This document shows positions 25,105-32,945 of a stretch of 64,000 bases of DNA, piece after piece. Position 1 is the first letter of the stretch; the number at the start of each line of letters is the position of its first letter. Below the pieces are notes generated by a model. It did no database searches and was not told the origin of the DNA. It saw nothing but the letters and a program-made list of their open reading frames with translations. The DNA is from Onstottus_A sp036505875 (GTDB lineage Bacteria; Acidobacteriota; Blastocatellia; UBA7656), in assembly GCA_036505875.1 (NCBI GenBank), contig DASXSR010000324.1:1-64000 (forward strand), in the 5' to 3' direction. A program made the position numbers and the translations under genes.

Positions 25105-25683
25105 ATGGCACATATGGATGTTTTGCTTTGCGAAGACGTCGATAACCTTGGGCAGCGCGGGCAGGTAGTGCGTGTGCGCGCAGGGTATGGGCGAAACTAT
25201 TTGTTGCCTCAGCGGCTGGCGATCGAGGCCAGCGCCGGGAACAAGCGCATGATCGACGAGCAGCGGCGGCTGCTTGTCAAACGCGAGGATCGCGAGCGCG
25301 TGTCGGCTCGAACTGAAGCCGAAAGGTTGCAGGGGCTCGAGCTGCGTTTCAATCGTCGTGTCGGCGAGCACGGAGTATTGTACGGGTCAGTGACGGCGCT
25401 TGATGTAGCCGAAGCGCTGAAGGAGCGCGGAGTGCCGGTTGAGCGCCGCAAGATCGGACTGCGCGAGCACATCAAAGAAATCGGCGAATATGATGTGGCG
25501 ATCAGGCTACACCGCGACGTGGTGCCGGTAATCAAGGTAAGTATTCATAAGCTAGGAGAAGAGGAGAAGGCTCTGGAAATGGCTCCAGAAGCCGATTCTG
25601 CGGCATCGGAGGGTGTGGGCGTTGAGGCGTCAACGGAATCAACCGAGGCCGCTGTTGTCGATGCGGGAGCTGCCGAGGAGTGA
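25105..25683 (+). CDS. rplI: 50S ribosomal protein bL9 with acidic tail
   Basis: 192 residues from ATG 25105 (GAGGA 8 bp upstream). The N-terminal domain MDVLLCEDVDNLGQRGQVV with GYGRNYLLPQRLA is diagnostic. A long helix and the C-terminal 23S-binding domain follow (YGSVTALDVAEAL, IGLREHIKEIGEYDV). About 40 extra residues, mostly Glu, Ala, Ser and Val, extend past the usual end near 150. It is the last gene of the rpsF operon, followed by a terminator. Confidence 0.95.
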   Translation: MAHMDVLLCEDVDNLGQRGQVVRVRAGYGRNYLLPQRLAIEASAGNKRMIDEQRRLLVKREDRERVSARTEAERLQGLELRFNRRVGEHGVLYGSVTALDVAEALKERGVPVERRKIGLREHIKEIGEYDVAIRLHRDVVPVIKVSIHKLGEEEKALEMAPEADSAASEGVGVEASTESTEAAVVDAGAAEE

Positions 25684-25703
25684 TAACAACACTGCCGCCG
25701 GAG

Positions 25704-25745
25704 AATCTCAGATCTGAAATACTCGAACTTTGAGATTTCTGATTT
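25704..25745. repeat. Degenerate heptamer-periodic palindrome, family C-like, rplI/dnaB junction
   Basis: AATCTCA, GATCTGA on the left and TTTGAGA, TTTCTGA on the right form a broken inverted repeat with 7-base steps. It is less regular than the copies at 24195 and 34785. Confidence 0.5.
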
Positions 25746-25773
25746 GGCAGCCTCAATGGCTGTTATCTTTTTT
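25746..25773 (+). terminator. Intrinsic terminator of the rpsF-rpsR-rplI operon
   Basis: GGCAGCC and GGCTGTT form a 7-bp stem (with G-T pairs) around TCAAT, followed by ATC and six T. An outer pairing GATAACA (25682) with TGTTATC (25761) may extend it. Confidence 0.65.
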
Positions 25774-25936
25774 CGTCGAAGGCTCGACTGACCTTGGTCT
25801 TCTTGTTATCATCGCGCGCGGAATGCTGAGGGCACAGCGCTCCGCGGTGTAGTTGGTTGCAATCAAAACTCTTAGGTTGTCCCGCTCAAGTCGCACGCCT
25901 TACGGAATGGGTTCTCAAACAAATATAGGTTAAGAG

Positions 25937-27283
25937 ATGTCACGAACGGCCATGGGGGGTGATCCTTTTTTTGAGAAGGGTCTTCCGTCCAACATCGAAG
26001 CCGAACGATCTATTCTTGGCGCGATCTTGCTCGACAGCCAAGTCTGCAATCAGGCGATCGAGCTCCTGCGCCGTGACGATTTCTTTTTGGACTCACACCG
26101 TCGAATCTTCGATAAGATGATAGTCCTCAGCGAGCGAATGACGCCGATCGATCTAGTCACGCTTCGCGAAGAGCTGCAGCGCGCTGGCGAGTTCGAACAG
26201 ATCGGTGGCGCAACCTACATCGCGTCGCTGATTGACGGCGTCCCGCGCACCGACAACATCGAACCTTACGCGAGGATAGTCAAAGCCAAGTCGATGCTCC
26301 GCAAGCTCATCACCGCGTCTAATCAAATCGTCGCTCTCGCCTTTGAGGAAGAGGACGAACCCGATGTGATCATCGACAAAGCGGAACAGATGATCTTCCA
26401 GATCGCCGAAGATCGCGTGCGGCAGGGCTTTCAATACGTCGGCGACGTGGCGCATCGAAGGCTGGAGCAGATCGAGCAAATGGCCGGCCGGCCCGAGATG
26501 ATCACCGGCGTGCCCACAGGCTTTACCGACTTTGATCGAATGACCTCCGGTTTGCAGCGGCAAGAGTTGATCGTAATCGCCGGTCGGCCCTCTACCGGCA
26601 AGACAGCGCTGGCTTTGAACATGGCCCAGTACGCCGCAAAGAACGCCAACGTCGTTGGAATCTTCAGCCTTGAGATGTCAGCAGAACAGCTTGTGTCGCG
26701 ATTGCTCTGCTCGGAAGCGCGGGTCGATGCGCACCGCCTGCGAACCGGCTATCTTAATCGCGAGGAGTGGGCGCGACTGGCCGACGCGCTGCGGCGATTG
26801 TGCGAAACGAAGGTCTACATCGACGACACGCCGGGCATCGGAGTGATGGAGATGCGCGCGAAGAGCCGGCGACTCAAGGCCGAGCACGGATTGGACCTTC
26901 TGATCATCGATTACCTTCAGTTGATGGCTGGGCGAGGGAGAATCGAGTCGCGGCAACAGGAGGTGTCGCAAATCTCGCGCGATCTTAAAGCGCTTGCAAA
27001 AGAACTGGAAGTGCCTGTCGTTGCATTGTCGCAGCTTTCGCGTGCGCCCGAGCAGCGCACCGAGCACAAGCCTCAGCTTTCCGATCTCAGAGAAAGCGGC
27101 GCGATAGAACAAGACAGCGATGTAGTTGCGTTCATCTATCGCGAAGAACTCTACAACCCGACTGATGAGAATCAGGGCGTGGCCGAGTTAATCATCGGCA
27201 AGCAAAGAAACGGTCCGACTGGCACGGTTCCACTAGCTTTCCTGAAAGAGTTTACGCGGTTCGAGAATATGTGGCGAGAGTGA
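25937..27283 (+). CDS. dnaB: Replicative DNA helicase DnaB
   Basis: 448 residues. The N-terminal DnaG-interacting domain (NIEAERSILGAILLD) spans about 15-125. The RecA-like motor starts near 190. Walker A is GRPSTGKTALALN, the H1a region FSLEMSAEQLVSR, Walker B LLIIDYLQLM, and an arginine-finger region EQDSDVVAFIYREELY. It unwinds DNA ahead of the fork as a hexamer. No intein is present. The stop codon TGA lies inside the first heptamer of the element that follows. Confidence 0.97.
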   Translation: MSRTAMGGDPFFEKGLPSNIEAERSILGAILLDSQVCNQAIELLRRDDFFLDSHRRIFDKMIVLSERMTPIDLVTLREELQRAGEFEQIGGATYIASLIDGVPRTDNIEPYARIVKAKSMLRKLITASNQIVALAFEEEDEPDVIIDKAEQMIFQIAEDRVRQGFQYVGDVAHRRLEQIEQMAGRPEMITGVPTGFTDFDRMTSGLQRQELIVIAGRPSTGKTALALNMAQYAAKNANVVGIFSLEMSAEQLVSRLLCSEARVDAHRLRTGYLNREEWARLADALRRLCETKVYIDDTPGIGVMEMRAKSRRLKAEHGLDLLIIDYLQLMAGRGRIESRQQEVSQISRDLKALAKELEVPVVALSQLSRAPEQRTEHKPQLSDLRESGAIEQDSDVVAFIYREELYNPTDENQGVAELIIGKQRNGPTGTVPLAFLKEFTRFENMWRE

Positions 27284-27353
27284 TGCGTGATTCGTGATGC
27301 GTGATCCGTGACGCGAGACTGTCCGATCACGGATCACGCATCACGAATCACGG
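27280..27353. repeat. Heptamer-periodic palindrome, family A, dnaB/mutM junction (best example)
   Basis: The left arm has five perfect-phase units: GTGATGC, GTGATTC, GTGATGC, GTGATCC, GTGACGC. The right arm on the minus strand has GTGATTC, GTGATGC, GTGATCC and a partial unit. TGA occurs at 27281, 27288, 27295, 27302 and 27309, which covers all three frames. It ends 11 bp before the mutM ATG. Confidence 0.95.
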
Positions 27354-27364
27354 ACAACTCTCCT

Positions 27365-28153
27365 ATGCCCGAGCTCCCCGAGGTAGAAAGCCAACTCCGC
27401 TATTTTCGCAGCACTGCTTTAGGCCAGTGCGTCGAGCGAGTCAGGATCACCTCTCCGAACATCATAAAAAAGCCCGCTGCTCAAGCGTTCGCGCGGGGGT
27501 TGCGCGGGCGATGTTTCCAACAGGCATCGAGACGCGGCAAGTACTTAATTGTCACCCTCGACAATCGCCGAACGATGATTCTGCATTTTGGAATGGGGGG
27601 TGATCTCGGCTACTATACGACCGCCAGGGACCGTCCGGAATATACGCGCCTTGAGTTCATTCTCAAGAACGGCTGGCGATTGGCATTCACTTGCCCGCGG
27701 AAAATCTGTCGCGTGATGCTGGTCGATAAACCCGACGACGTCCCAGCTCTTCGAGAGATGGGACCCGAGCCGCTCGGCGAATCTTTCAGCCTCGCGTTTT
27801 TCGAGCGCTTGATTGAAGAGCATCCTCGTCGTCAAATCAAAGCGCTCCTAATGGACCAGAGACTGATAGCCGGGGTGGGAAATATCTACGCGGATGAGAT
27901 TCTGTTCGAGGCGCGAGTGCGCCCCGACAGGCTCGCATCGACTTTGAGCGAAGAAGAAATCAAGCGCCTTCATCGCGAGACGCGCCGCGTGCTCAGGCGC
28001 TCGATTCGGACGGCGGGCGACGACAAGTTCCCCTCGGACTTTTTGTCATTGCGCGCCTCGCGCGGCAAGGGGTGCCCAGTCTGCGGAGGTCCCATCAAGA
28101 AGAAAACGATTGCCGGCCGCACGGCGCATTTCTGCCCTAGATGTCAGGTGTGA
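27365..28153 (+). CDS. mutM: Formamidopyrimidine-DNA glycosylase (Fpg/MutM)
   Basis: 262 residues beginning MPELPEVE, so the catalytic N-terminal Pro and Glu are exposed after Met removal. Lys59 in RRGKYLIV matches the conserved base-excision Lys. The H2TH segment (LIAGVGNIYADEILF) and the C-terminal zinc finger CPVCGG..CPRC are complete. It removes oxidised purines such as 8-oxoguanine. Upstream frames run open through the palindrome arm and are rejected. The conserved start fixes ATG 27365. Confidence 0.96.
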   Translation: MPELPEVESQLRYFRSTALGQCVERVRITSPNIIKKPAAQAFARGLRGRCFQQASRRGKYLIVTLDNRRTMILHFGMGGDLGYYTTARDRPEYTRLEFILKNGWRLAFTCPRKICRVMLVDKPDDVPALREMGPEPLGESFSLAFFERLIEEHPRRQIKALLMDQRLIAGVGNIYADEILFEARVRPDRLASTLSEEEIKRLHRETRRVLRRSIRTAGDDKFPSDFLSLRASRGKGCPVCGGPIKKKTIAGRTAHFCPRCQV

Positions 28154-28216
28154 TCACGTATTATTCTGCTGTGCTAGGACCTCGTCGCGACTAAGACATG
28201 AAGGAGCAACAAACGC

Positions 28217-28798
28217 ATGGACCCAAAGTTCTGGAGCGACTTGCTTCATCCCGACGTGTCGATTTTAGAGAAGATAGTTCGGCCGGTGATTGTCTACGTC
28301 TTCTTGATCATTGGCCTGCGTCTTGCGGGCAAGCGCGAGCTGGCTCAACTGAACCCGTTTGATCTGGTCGTGCTGCTGACGCTTTCCAACACCGTCCAGA
28401 ATGCGATCATCGGCAACGACAATTCAGTGGCCGGCGGGCTCATCGGCGCGGCAACGCTGCTGACCGTGAACTACTTTGTTGTACGATTTCTCTTCAAACA
28501 CGAAAAACTCGAGCGTCTCGTGGAGGGCGATGCTGATGTGCTGATTGAAAACGGAGAAATCAAACACGATCGGCTGAGGAAGGAGCTGATCACTCTGCCC
28601 GAGCTTAAGATGGCCGCCCATAAGCAAGGATTCGCATCGTTTGACGAGGTTGACCGTGCGGTGCTCGAACCGGGTGGAACGATATCGTTCTCCGCCAAGC
28701 GACCAACGCCTGAAGCCGAACGCCACGCCGAGCTAATGGCAGCTCTTCAGCAGATGCGCGATGAGCTGGCCATGGTGCGCGCCGCACTACGGACTTAA
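28217..28798 (+). CDS. DUF421 (YetF/YcaP-like) membrane protein
   Basis: 193 residues. Three transmembrane helices occupy the first 95 residues, with the family core GLRLAGKRELAQLNPFDLVV and LSNTVQNAIIG. A soluble C-terminal domain follows (DRLRKELITLPELKMAAHKQGF). YetF-type proteins are inner-membrane proteins of largely unknown function, some linked to spore or envelope properties. The frame ends 4 bp before lpxA, so the two are probably co-transcribed. Confidence 0.9.
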   Translation: MDPKFWSDLLHPDVSILEKIVRPVIVYVFLIIGLRLAGKRELAQLNPFDLVVLLTLSNTVQNAIIGNDNSVAGGLIGAATLLTVNYFVVRFLFKHEKLERLVEGDADVLIENGEIKHDRLRKELITLPELKMAAHKQGFASFDEVDRAVLEPGGTISFSAKRPTPEAERHAELMAALQQMRDELAMVRAALRT

Positions 28799-28802
28799 GA
28801 CG

Positions 28803-29576
28803 ATGGCAATTCACCCAACCGCGATCCTCAGTTCTGGTGCGAGAGTTGGCGAGAACGTAAGTGTCGGGCCTTACGCCGCGATCGAGCCGGACACCGAGAT
28901 CGGAGCAGGCTGTGAGATCCGCGCACACGCCGTCATCAAGCGATTCACGACCCTCGGCCTGAGTAACGTTGTTCACGAAGGCGCGGTGCTCGGGGGCGAG
29001 CCTCAGGACGTCGGCTTCGTCGATTGCACAAGTTATCTTCGAGTTGGCTCGAACAATCGCATTCGCGAAGGCGTGACGATGCACCGAGGAACGCAACCGG
29101 AATCTGCCACGGTGGTAGGATCAAACTGTTTCATCATGGCAAATGCGCACGTGGCTCATAACTGCCGGTTGGGCGACGGCGTGATAATCGCTAACAACGT
29201 CGCGCTTGCAGGTTACATCGACATCGACGATCTTGCGTTCATCTCGGGCGGAGTTGTGGTGCATCAGTTTTGCCGAATCGGTCGTCTGGCGATGATCGGA
29301 GGGAACTCAAAAATTGTTCAAGATTGTCTGCCCTTCGTCATCACCGACGGCGTGCCGGGACGCGCTCGTGGACTTAATTTGGTCGGTCTGAGACGAGCCG
29401 GCATACGGTCGAGTAAAATTCAGAAACTCAAAGAGGCGTATCGAATCTTGCTTCGTTCTGGGCTTTCGCTTGAGGAGGCGATCGTTCGGCTTACGGGTCT
29501 GGCAGATCCGCTGGTCAATGAGCTAGTAGAGTTCGTCCGTACGTCAACCCGCGGCTTCTGTCACGACGAAAAGTAA
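28803..29576 (+). CDS. lpxA: Acyl-ACP--UDP-N-acetylglucosamine O-acyltransferase
   Basis: 257 residues. It is a left-handed beta helix of hexapeptide repeats (IHPTAILSSGARVGENVSVG onward) with catalytic His119 in MANAHVAHNC and the C-terminal helical domain (KLKEAYRILLRSGLSLEEA). LpxA does the first step of lipid A synthesis, so the organism makes an LPS outer membrane. Other lpx genes are not in the window. ATG 28803 gives the conserved N-terminus. An upstream start overlapping the DUF421 gene is rejected. Confidence 0.95.
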   Translation: MAIHPTAILSSGARVGENVSVGPYAAIEPDTEIGAGCEIRAHAVIKRFTTLGLSNVVHEGAVLGGEPQDVGFVDCTSYLRVGSNNRIREGVTMHRGTQPESATVVGSNCFIMANAHVAHNCRLGDGVIIANNVALAGYIDIDDLAFISGGVVVHQFCRIGRLAMIGGNSKIVQDCLPFVITDGVPGRARGLNLVGLRRAGIRSSKIQKLKEAYRILLRSGLSLEEAIVRLTGLADPLVNELVEFVRTSTRGFCHDEK

Positions 29577-29668
29577 GGACTCAACTAACGCCCCACAATA
29601 TTCAGCGAAGGCCGTCGCTGGCGTCGTTCATTCGCCCGATTGTATAATCCGGCTCTCGTCTCCGATTT

Positions 29669-31360
29669 ATGGGGTCCCGTTCAAGAAAACCGACTTCCTC
29701 ATTCCTGGAAAAAAACTGGCGCGCGATTGAGATCGGCGCGCTCTCGTTAATCATTCTGCTAACTGCGGTTGAGAGGCTTCGATTTCTGAACGTCCCGCTC
29801 GAGCGAGATGAGGGGGAGTATGCCTATGCTGGGCAGCTCATCCTTCGCGGCTTTCCGCCCTACCTGCACGCTTACAACATGAAGTTTCCAGGGGTGTACG
29901 CGGGCTACGCGCTGGTGATGGCGGTGTTTGGGGAGACAATCGCGGGGATCCGCATCGGACTTCTGATTGTGAACGCCGCCACGATCCTGCTGGTGTTTTT
30001 GGCTGCCAAGCGGTTAACCGAACCGTTGTGGGCGCTGGCCGCCGCCGCAAGCTTTGCCTTTCTTTCGCTCGGCGAGCCGGTGCTGGGGACATTCGCTCAT
30101 GCAACTCACTTCGTGATGTTATTTGCGGTCGCCGGCTCGCTTGCTTTGTTGAAAGGAATCGACGACGCACGCATTGCGTGGTTGATAGCGAGCGGGGCTC
30201 TTTTCGGCGTTGCGGTTCTCATGAAGCAACACGGCGTTCTCTTCATTTTATTCGCCGCGGCTTACATCGCCTGGGATGAGTATCGCGTGAGGAACGGATC
30301 GCTGCGGGCTCTTATCACCAAAGGCGCAGCTCTCACGTTGGGCGCGTCGATCCCGCTGGCTCTCACCGCGCTGCTGCTCTTGCGCGCGGGTGTGTTGGGA
30401 AAGTTTTGGTTTTGGACATTCAAGTACGCGGCCAACTATGTCACTGAAATGTCTTTGTCGACAGGCGCGCACATTTTCTGGGTTAAGGTGAGGGAAATTG
30501 CTGGCCCCTCGATAGCGCTGTGGCTATTGGCCGGAGCGGGGCTAGTCGCGATCTGGAGTAGAACTCAGCCGCGTGAGTCACGACCGCTTCTTGTCGGGCT
30601 GCTGTTGGCGTCGTTTTTGGCGATGGTGCCGGGCCTCTACTTTCGACCGCACTATTTCGTTCTTATTCTTCCGGCGGTGGCGCTGCTGATAAGTTCAGCA
30701 CTCAGTTGGCTGAATAAACTCTTCAGAAATAGACGCATGACCACAGCCTCTGTAGTTCTGCCGCTTTCGGTGTTCATTATCGCAATCGGCAGCGCGGCGT
30801 ATCAGCAGGAGTTTTTTCTTTTTGAGATGAGGCCGGAGCAAGCCAGTCGCGTTATCTATAACGCGGCGGCTTTCCCGGAGAGCATCCCGGTCGCCGAGTA
30901 TATCAAGTCACACACTGATCAGTCGGATCGCATCGCGGTTCTGGGGTCCGAGCCGCAAATTTATTTCTATTCCGATCGGTTATCGGCGACGGGCTACATT
31001 TATATGTATAGTCTGATGGAATCACACAGTTATGCCGAACAGATGCAGCACGAGATGATCAACGAAATCGAGACCACAAAGCCGAAGTATGTTGTCCAGG
31101 TCTTCGCTCCCGGCTCCTGGGTCGCCCGCCCGTTCTCGCCACAACTCGTGTTTCAGTGGATGAAAGGGTTCGTTAAGGATAATTTCGATCTGGTTGGCGT
31201 CGCCGAAATAGTCTCTCTTGATACAACGAAATACTATTGGGACAAGGAGGCGACTGCATACGCCAGACGCTCGCGCGATATCACCGATCCTCTTCGACAA
31301 TTCCCCACGGTGTTGGTTTTCAGGAGAAAAGACGCGGCAGCGGTTGCTCCGGCTGGGTAG
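29669..31360 (+). CDS. GT39/PMT-type membrane glycosyltransferase (ArnT-like)
   Basis: 563 residues. A first helix (IGALSLIILLTAVERL) leads into the luminal loop LERDEGEYAYAGQLILRG, whose Asp-Glu is the catalytic acidic pair of GT39-like enzymes that use polyprenyl-phosphate sugars. About ten further helices extend to residue 370. A periplasmic C-terminal domain of about 190 residues follows. Acceptor and sugar are unknown. A TATAAT at 29643 may be its -10 box. It lies between lpxA and a lipid acyltransferase, consistent with envelope glycan or lipid modification. Confidence 0.85.
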   Translation: MGSRSRKPTSSFLEKNWRAIEIGALSLIILLTAVERLRFLNVPLERDEGEYAYAGQLILRGFPPYLHAYNMKFPGVYAGYALVMAVFGETIAGIRIGLLIVNAATILLVFLAAKRLTEPLWALAAAASFAFLSLGEPVLGTFAHATHFVMLFAVAGSLALLKGIDDARIAWLIASGALFGVAVLMKQHGVLFILFAAAYIAWDEYRVRNGSLRALITKGAALTLGASIPLALTALLLLRAGVLGKFWFWTFKYAANYVTEMSLSTGAHIFWVKVREIAGPSIALWLLAGAGLVAIWSRTQPRESRPLLVGLLLASFLAMVPGLYFRPHYFVLILPAVALLISSALSWLNKLFRNRRMTTASVVLPLSVFIIAIGSAAYQQEFFLFEMRPEQASRVIYNAAAFPESIPVAEYIKSHTDQSDRIAVLGSEPQIYFYSDRLSATGYIYMYSLMESHSYAEQMQHEMINEIETTKPKYVVQVFAPGSWVARPFSPQLVFQWMKGFVKDNFDLVGVAEIVSLDTTKYYWDKEATAYARRSRDITDPLRQFPTVLVFRRKDAAAVAPAG

Positions 31361-31368
31361 CTGACGGC

Positions 31369-32154
31369 TCAACGCCTCCAGGCTTCGCCCTCGTCACGCA
31401 GATCGTCGAGCGCAGACTGCAACGCTTGTTGCTTGGCCGCCACCTCTGCGCTGCTTGCGTGTCGCGACACGTAGATCGGCTCGGAAATCAAAACTGCCGC
31501 GCGAGTGAACGGCAGGGGAATCTGCAAACGGTCCCAGCTCGGAAGCTCGACGTATTTGCGCGCCGCGATGTGAAATGGAAGTATTGCCTGCCCGGTGTGT
31601 CGCGCAAGCGTCACAGCCCCGGTCTTTGCGATGTAAGCCGGGCCGCGGGGTCCATCGATTGTGAACCCCGCTTCGATTCCGTTCTTCAAACATTCGGCCA
31701 TCTCGGCAAGAGCGCGCCCTCCGCCTCGCGTCGAAGAACCGCGCGCAGTGCCGTAACCGAATCGCTTGATCACCCGGCCGGTGTATTCGGCATCGCGACT
31801 GACGCTCGACATGACCACGATGCCGCGCCCGCGAAAAAACCACGTAGCGCCCAGTATGCAAGTGTGCCAGAAGGCGAAGATTGGCCGATGCCCGCGGTCG
31901 ATAATTGAGTCAAGATGTTGACGACCGCGCATTTCCCATCTCAGCGTCGAACAGATCGCTCGAATCAGCCAATAAAGGAATAGATCGGCGGTACGGATGA
32001 TCAACCGATCAAGTTGTCGATAGGTGGAGAGATCGCTGAATTCGTAGACGCGGCGCCGCAACAGGTCCAGATCAACTCCCTGGCGGTCGTTAGAGCCGGC
32101 AGCGGCTACTGGTTGCGAGATTCGGGATGCGGAGCTGTCGATCGGAGCTGCCAT
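31369..32154 (-). CDS. DUF374 lysophospholipid acyltransferase-family protein
   Basis: 261 residues. A membrane-associated segment (IIRTADLFLYWLIRAICSTL) precedes the conserved block HRPIFAFWHTCILGATWFFRG, then SRDAEYTGRVIKRFGYGTARGSS and FTIDGPRGPAYIAKTGAV, all typical of DUF374. These proteins resemble lipid A and glycerolipid acyltransferases. The acyl acceptor is not established. It follows the barrel gene by 7 bp on the same strand and is convergent with the GT39 gene. Confidence 0.85.
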   Translation of the reverse strand: MAAPIDSSASRISQPVAAAGSNDRQGVDLDLLRRRVYEFSDLSTYRQLDRLIIRTADLFLYWLIRAICSTLRWEMRGRQHLDSIIDRGHRPIFAFWHTCILGATWFFRGRGIVVMSSVSRDAEYTGRVIKRFGYGTARGSSTRGGGRALAEMAECLKNGIEAGFTIDGPRGPAYIAKTGAVTLARHTGQAILPFHIAARKYVELPSWDRLQIPLPFTRAAVLISEPIYVSRHASSAEVAAKQQALQSALDDLRDEGEAWRR

Positions 32155-32161
32155 TGTTTCA

Positions 32162-32935
32162 CTAGAATTTTAAACCGACACCCGCACGCACCATCGTTTG
32201 GCTCGAGAAATTCACGTGTGGGTCGTAGTAAGCTTTCCAAAACCACGAAGGCCGATCGTAGTAAACGCCGATCCCAACTGCGCGCACATACGCGCCGTCA
32301 TCTCCGTGACCCGACTTGTACAAGCCGTCAACAGTAATCCCGTTGGCCGAATTCAGCTTGTGCCGCCATAGCACATGAGTGTCCTGTTGGTGTGTGTGCA
32401 AACGAACGTCGAAGATTGTGTAGCCGTAAATCTTGTCGTACTGATTGATCTTTCGACCGGCGCCCAACTGCAGCGATTCACTTGGATCGAAAAACAGGTC
32501 GTTGAAAGGCTTCAAGTTTGTTTGCGAGTAACCGACGATGCCATAGTTCTTCGAGCCCAACTCCGCGTACAGCGAGCCGGCCAATGCTCCATTCGAGCCG
32601 ACTTCGAGCGTCGGGATAAACAGCAGCCATTTGTGTTGAAAGTCATACTCTGCGCCGATGCGCGCCTGACTGTCGCCGTTTGGATCATAGAAGCCGGCGA
32701 GCCACGCGACCACGTGCCCGAACTGATGTCGAAGGTTTATGTCGTAGTTACGGTCGTTCGACAGAAAATAAACGGCGAACGTAATCTTTGACTTCTTATC
32801 ATCAGCTCGCTCTATTGCAGGGGTCTGCCCTTGTTGAGGAGGTTGAGATAGCTGTTGGGCCGAGGCCGGCGCGTTTAGAACGCCGATCAGCGCAGCAAGC
32901 ACCAGAATTGACGACCTCACTGCTTTAAAGGACAA
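32162..32935 (-). CDS. Exported beta-barrel protein, unknown family
   Basis: About 257 residues if started at TTG 32935. A GTG at 32920 or an upstream start at 32995 that overlaps the previous gene are alternatives. A signal sequence (SSILVLAALIGVLNAPASAQ) is followed by a Gln/Pro-rich linker and then regular amphipathic strands (ITFAVYFLSNDRNYDINL, ARIGAEYDFQHKWLLFIP, TMVRAGVGLKF at the end). It is probably in the outer membrane. The position between an NHL propeller and an acyltransferase suggests one envelope-related unit. Confidence 0.7.
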   Translation of the reverse strand: MSFKAVRSSILVLAALIGVLNAPASAQQLSQPPQQGQTPAIERADDKKSKITFAVYFLSNDRNYDINLRHQFGHVVAWLAGFYDPNGDSQARIGAEYDFQHKWLLFIPTLEVGSNGALAGSLYAELGSKNYGIVGYSQTNLKPFNDLFFDPSESLQLGAGRKINQYDKIYGYTIFDVRLHTHQQDTHVLWRHKLNSANGITVDGLYKSGHGDDGAYVRAVGIGVYYDRPSWFWKAYYDPHVNFSSQTMVRAGVGLKF

Positions 32936-32945
32936 GTCAGCTCGC

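Noticed and set aside
27308..27364. In-frame upstream start for mutM
   Set aside because: The extra residues are translated from the palindrome arm (ITDHASRITD), which is open in all plus-strand frames because the inverted heptamers lack plus-strand stops. MutM needs Pro2, so ATG 27365 is right.
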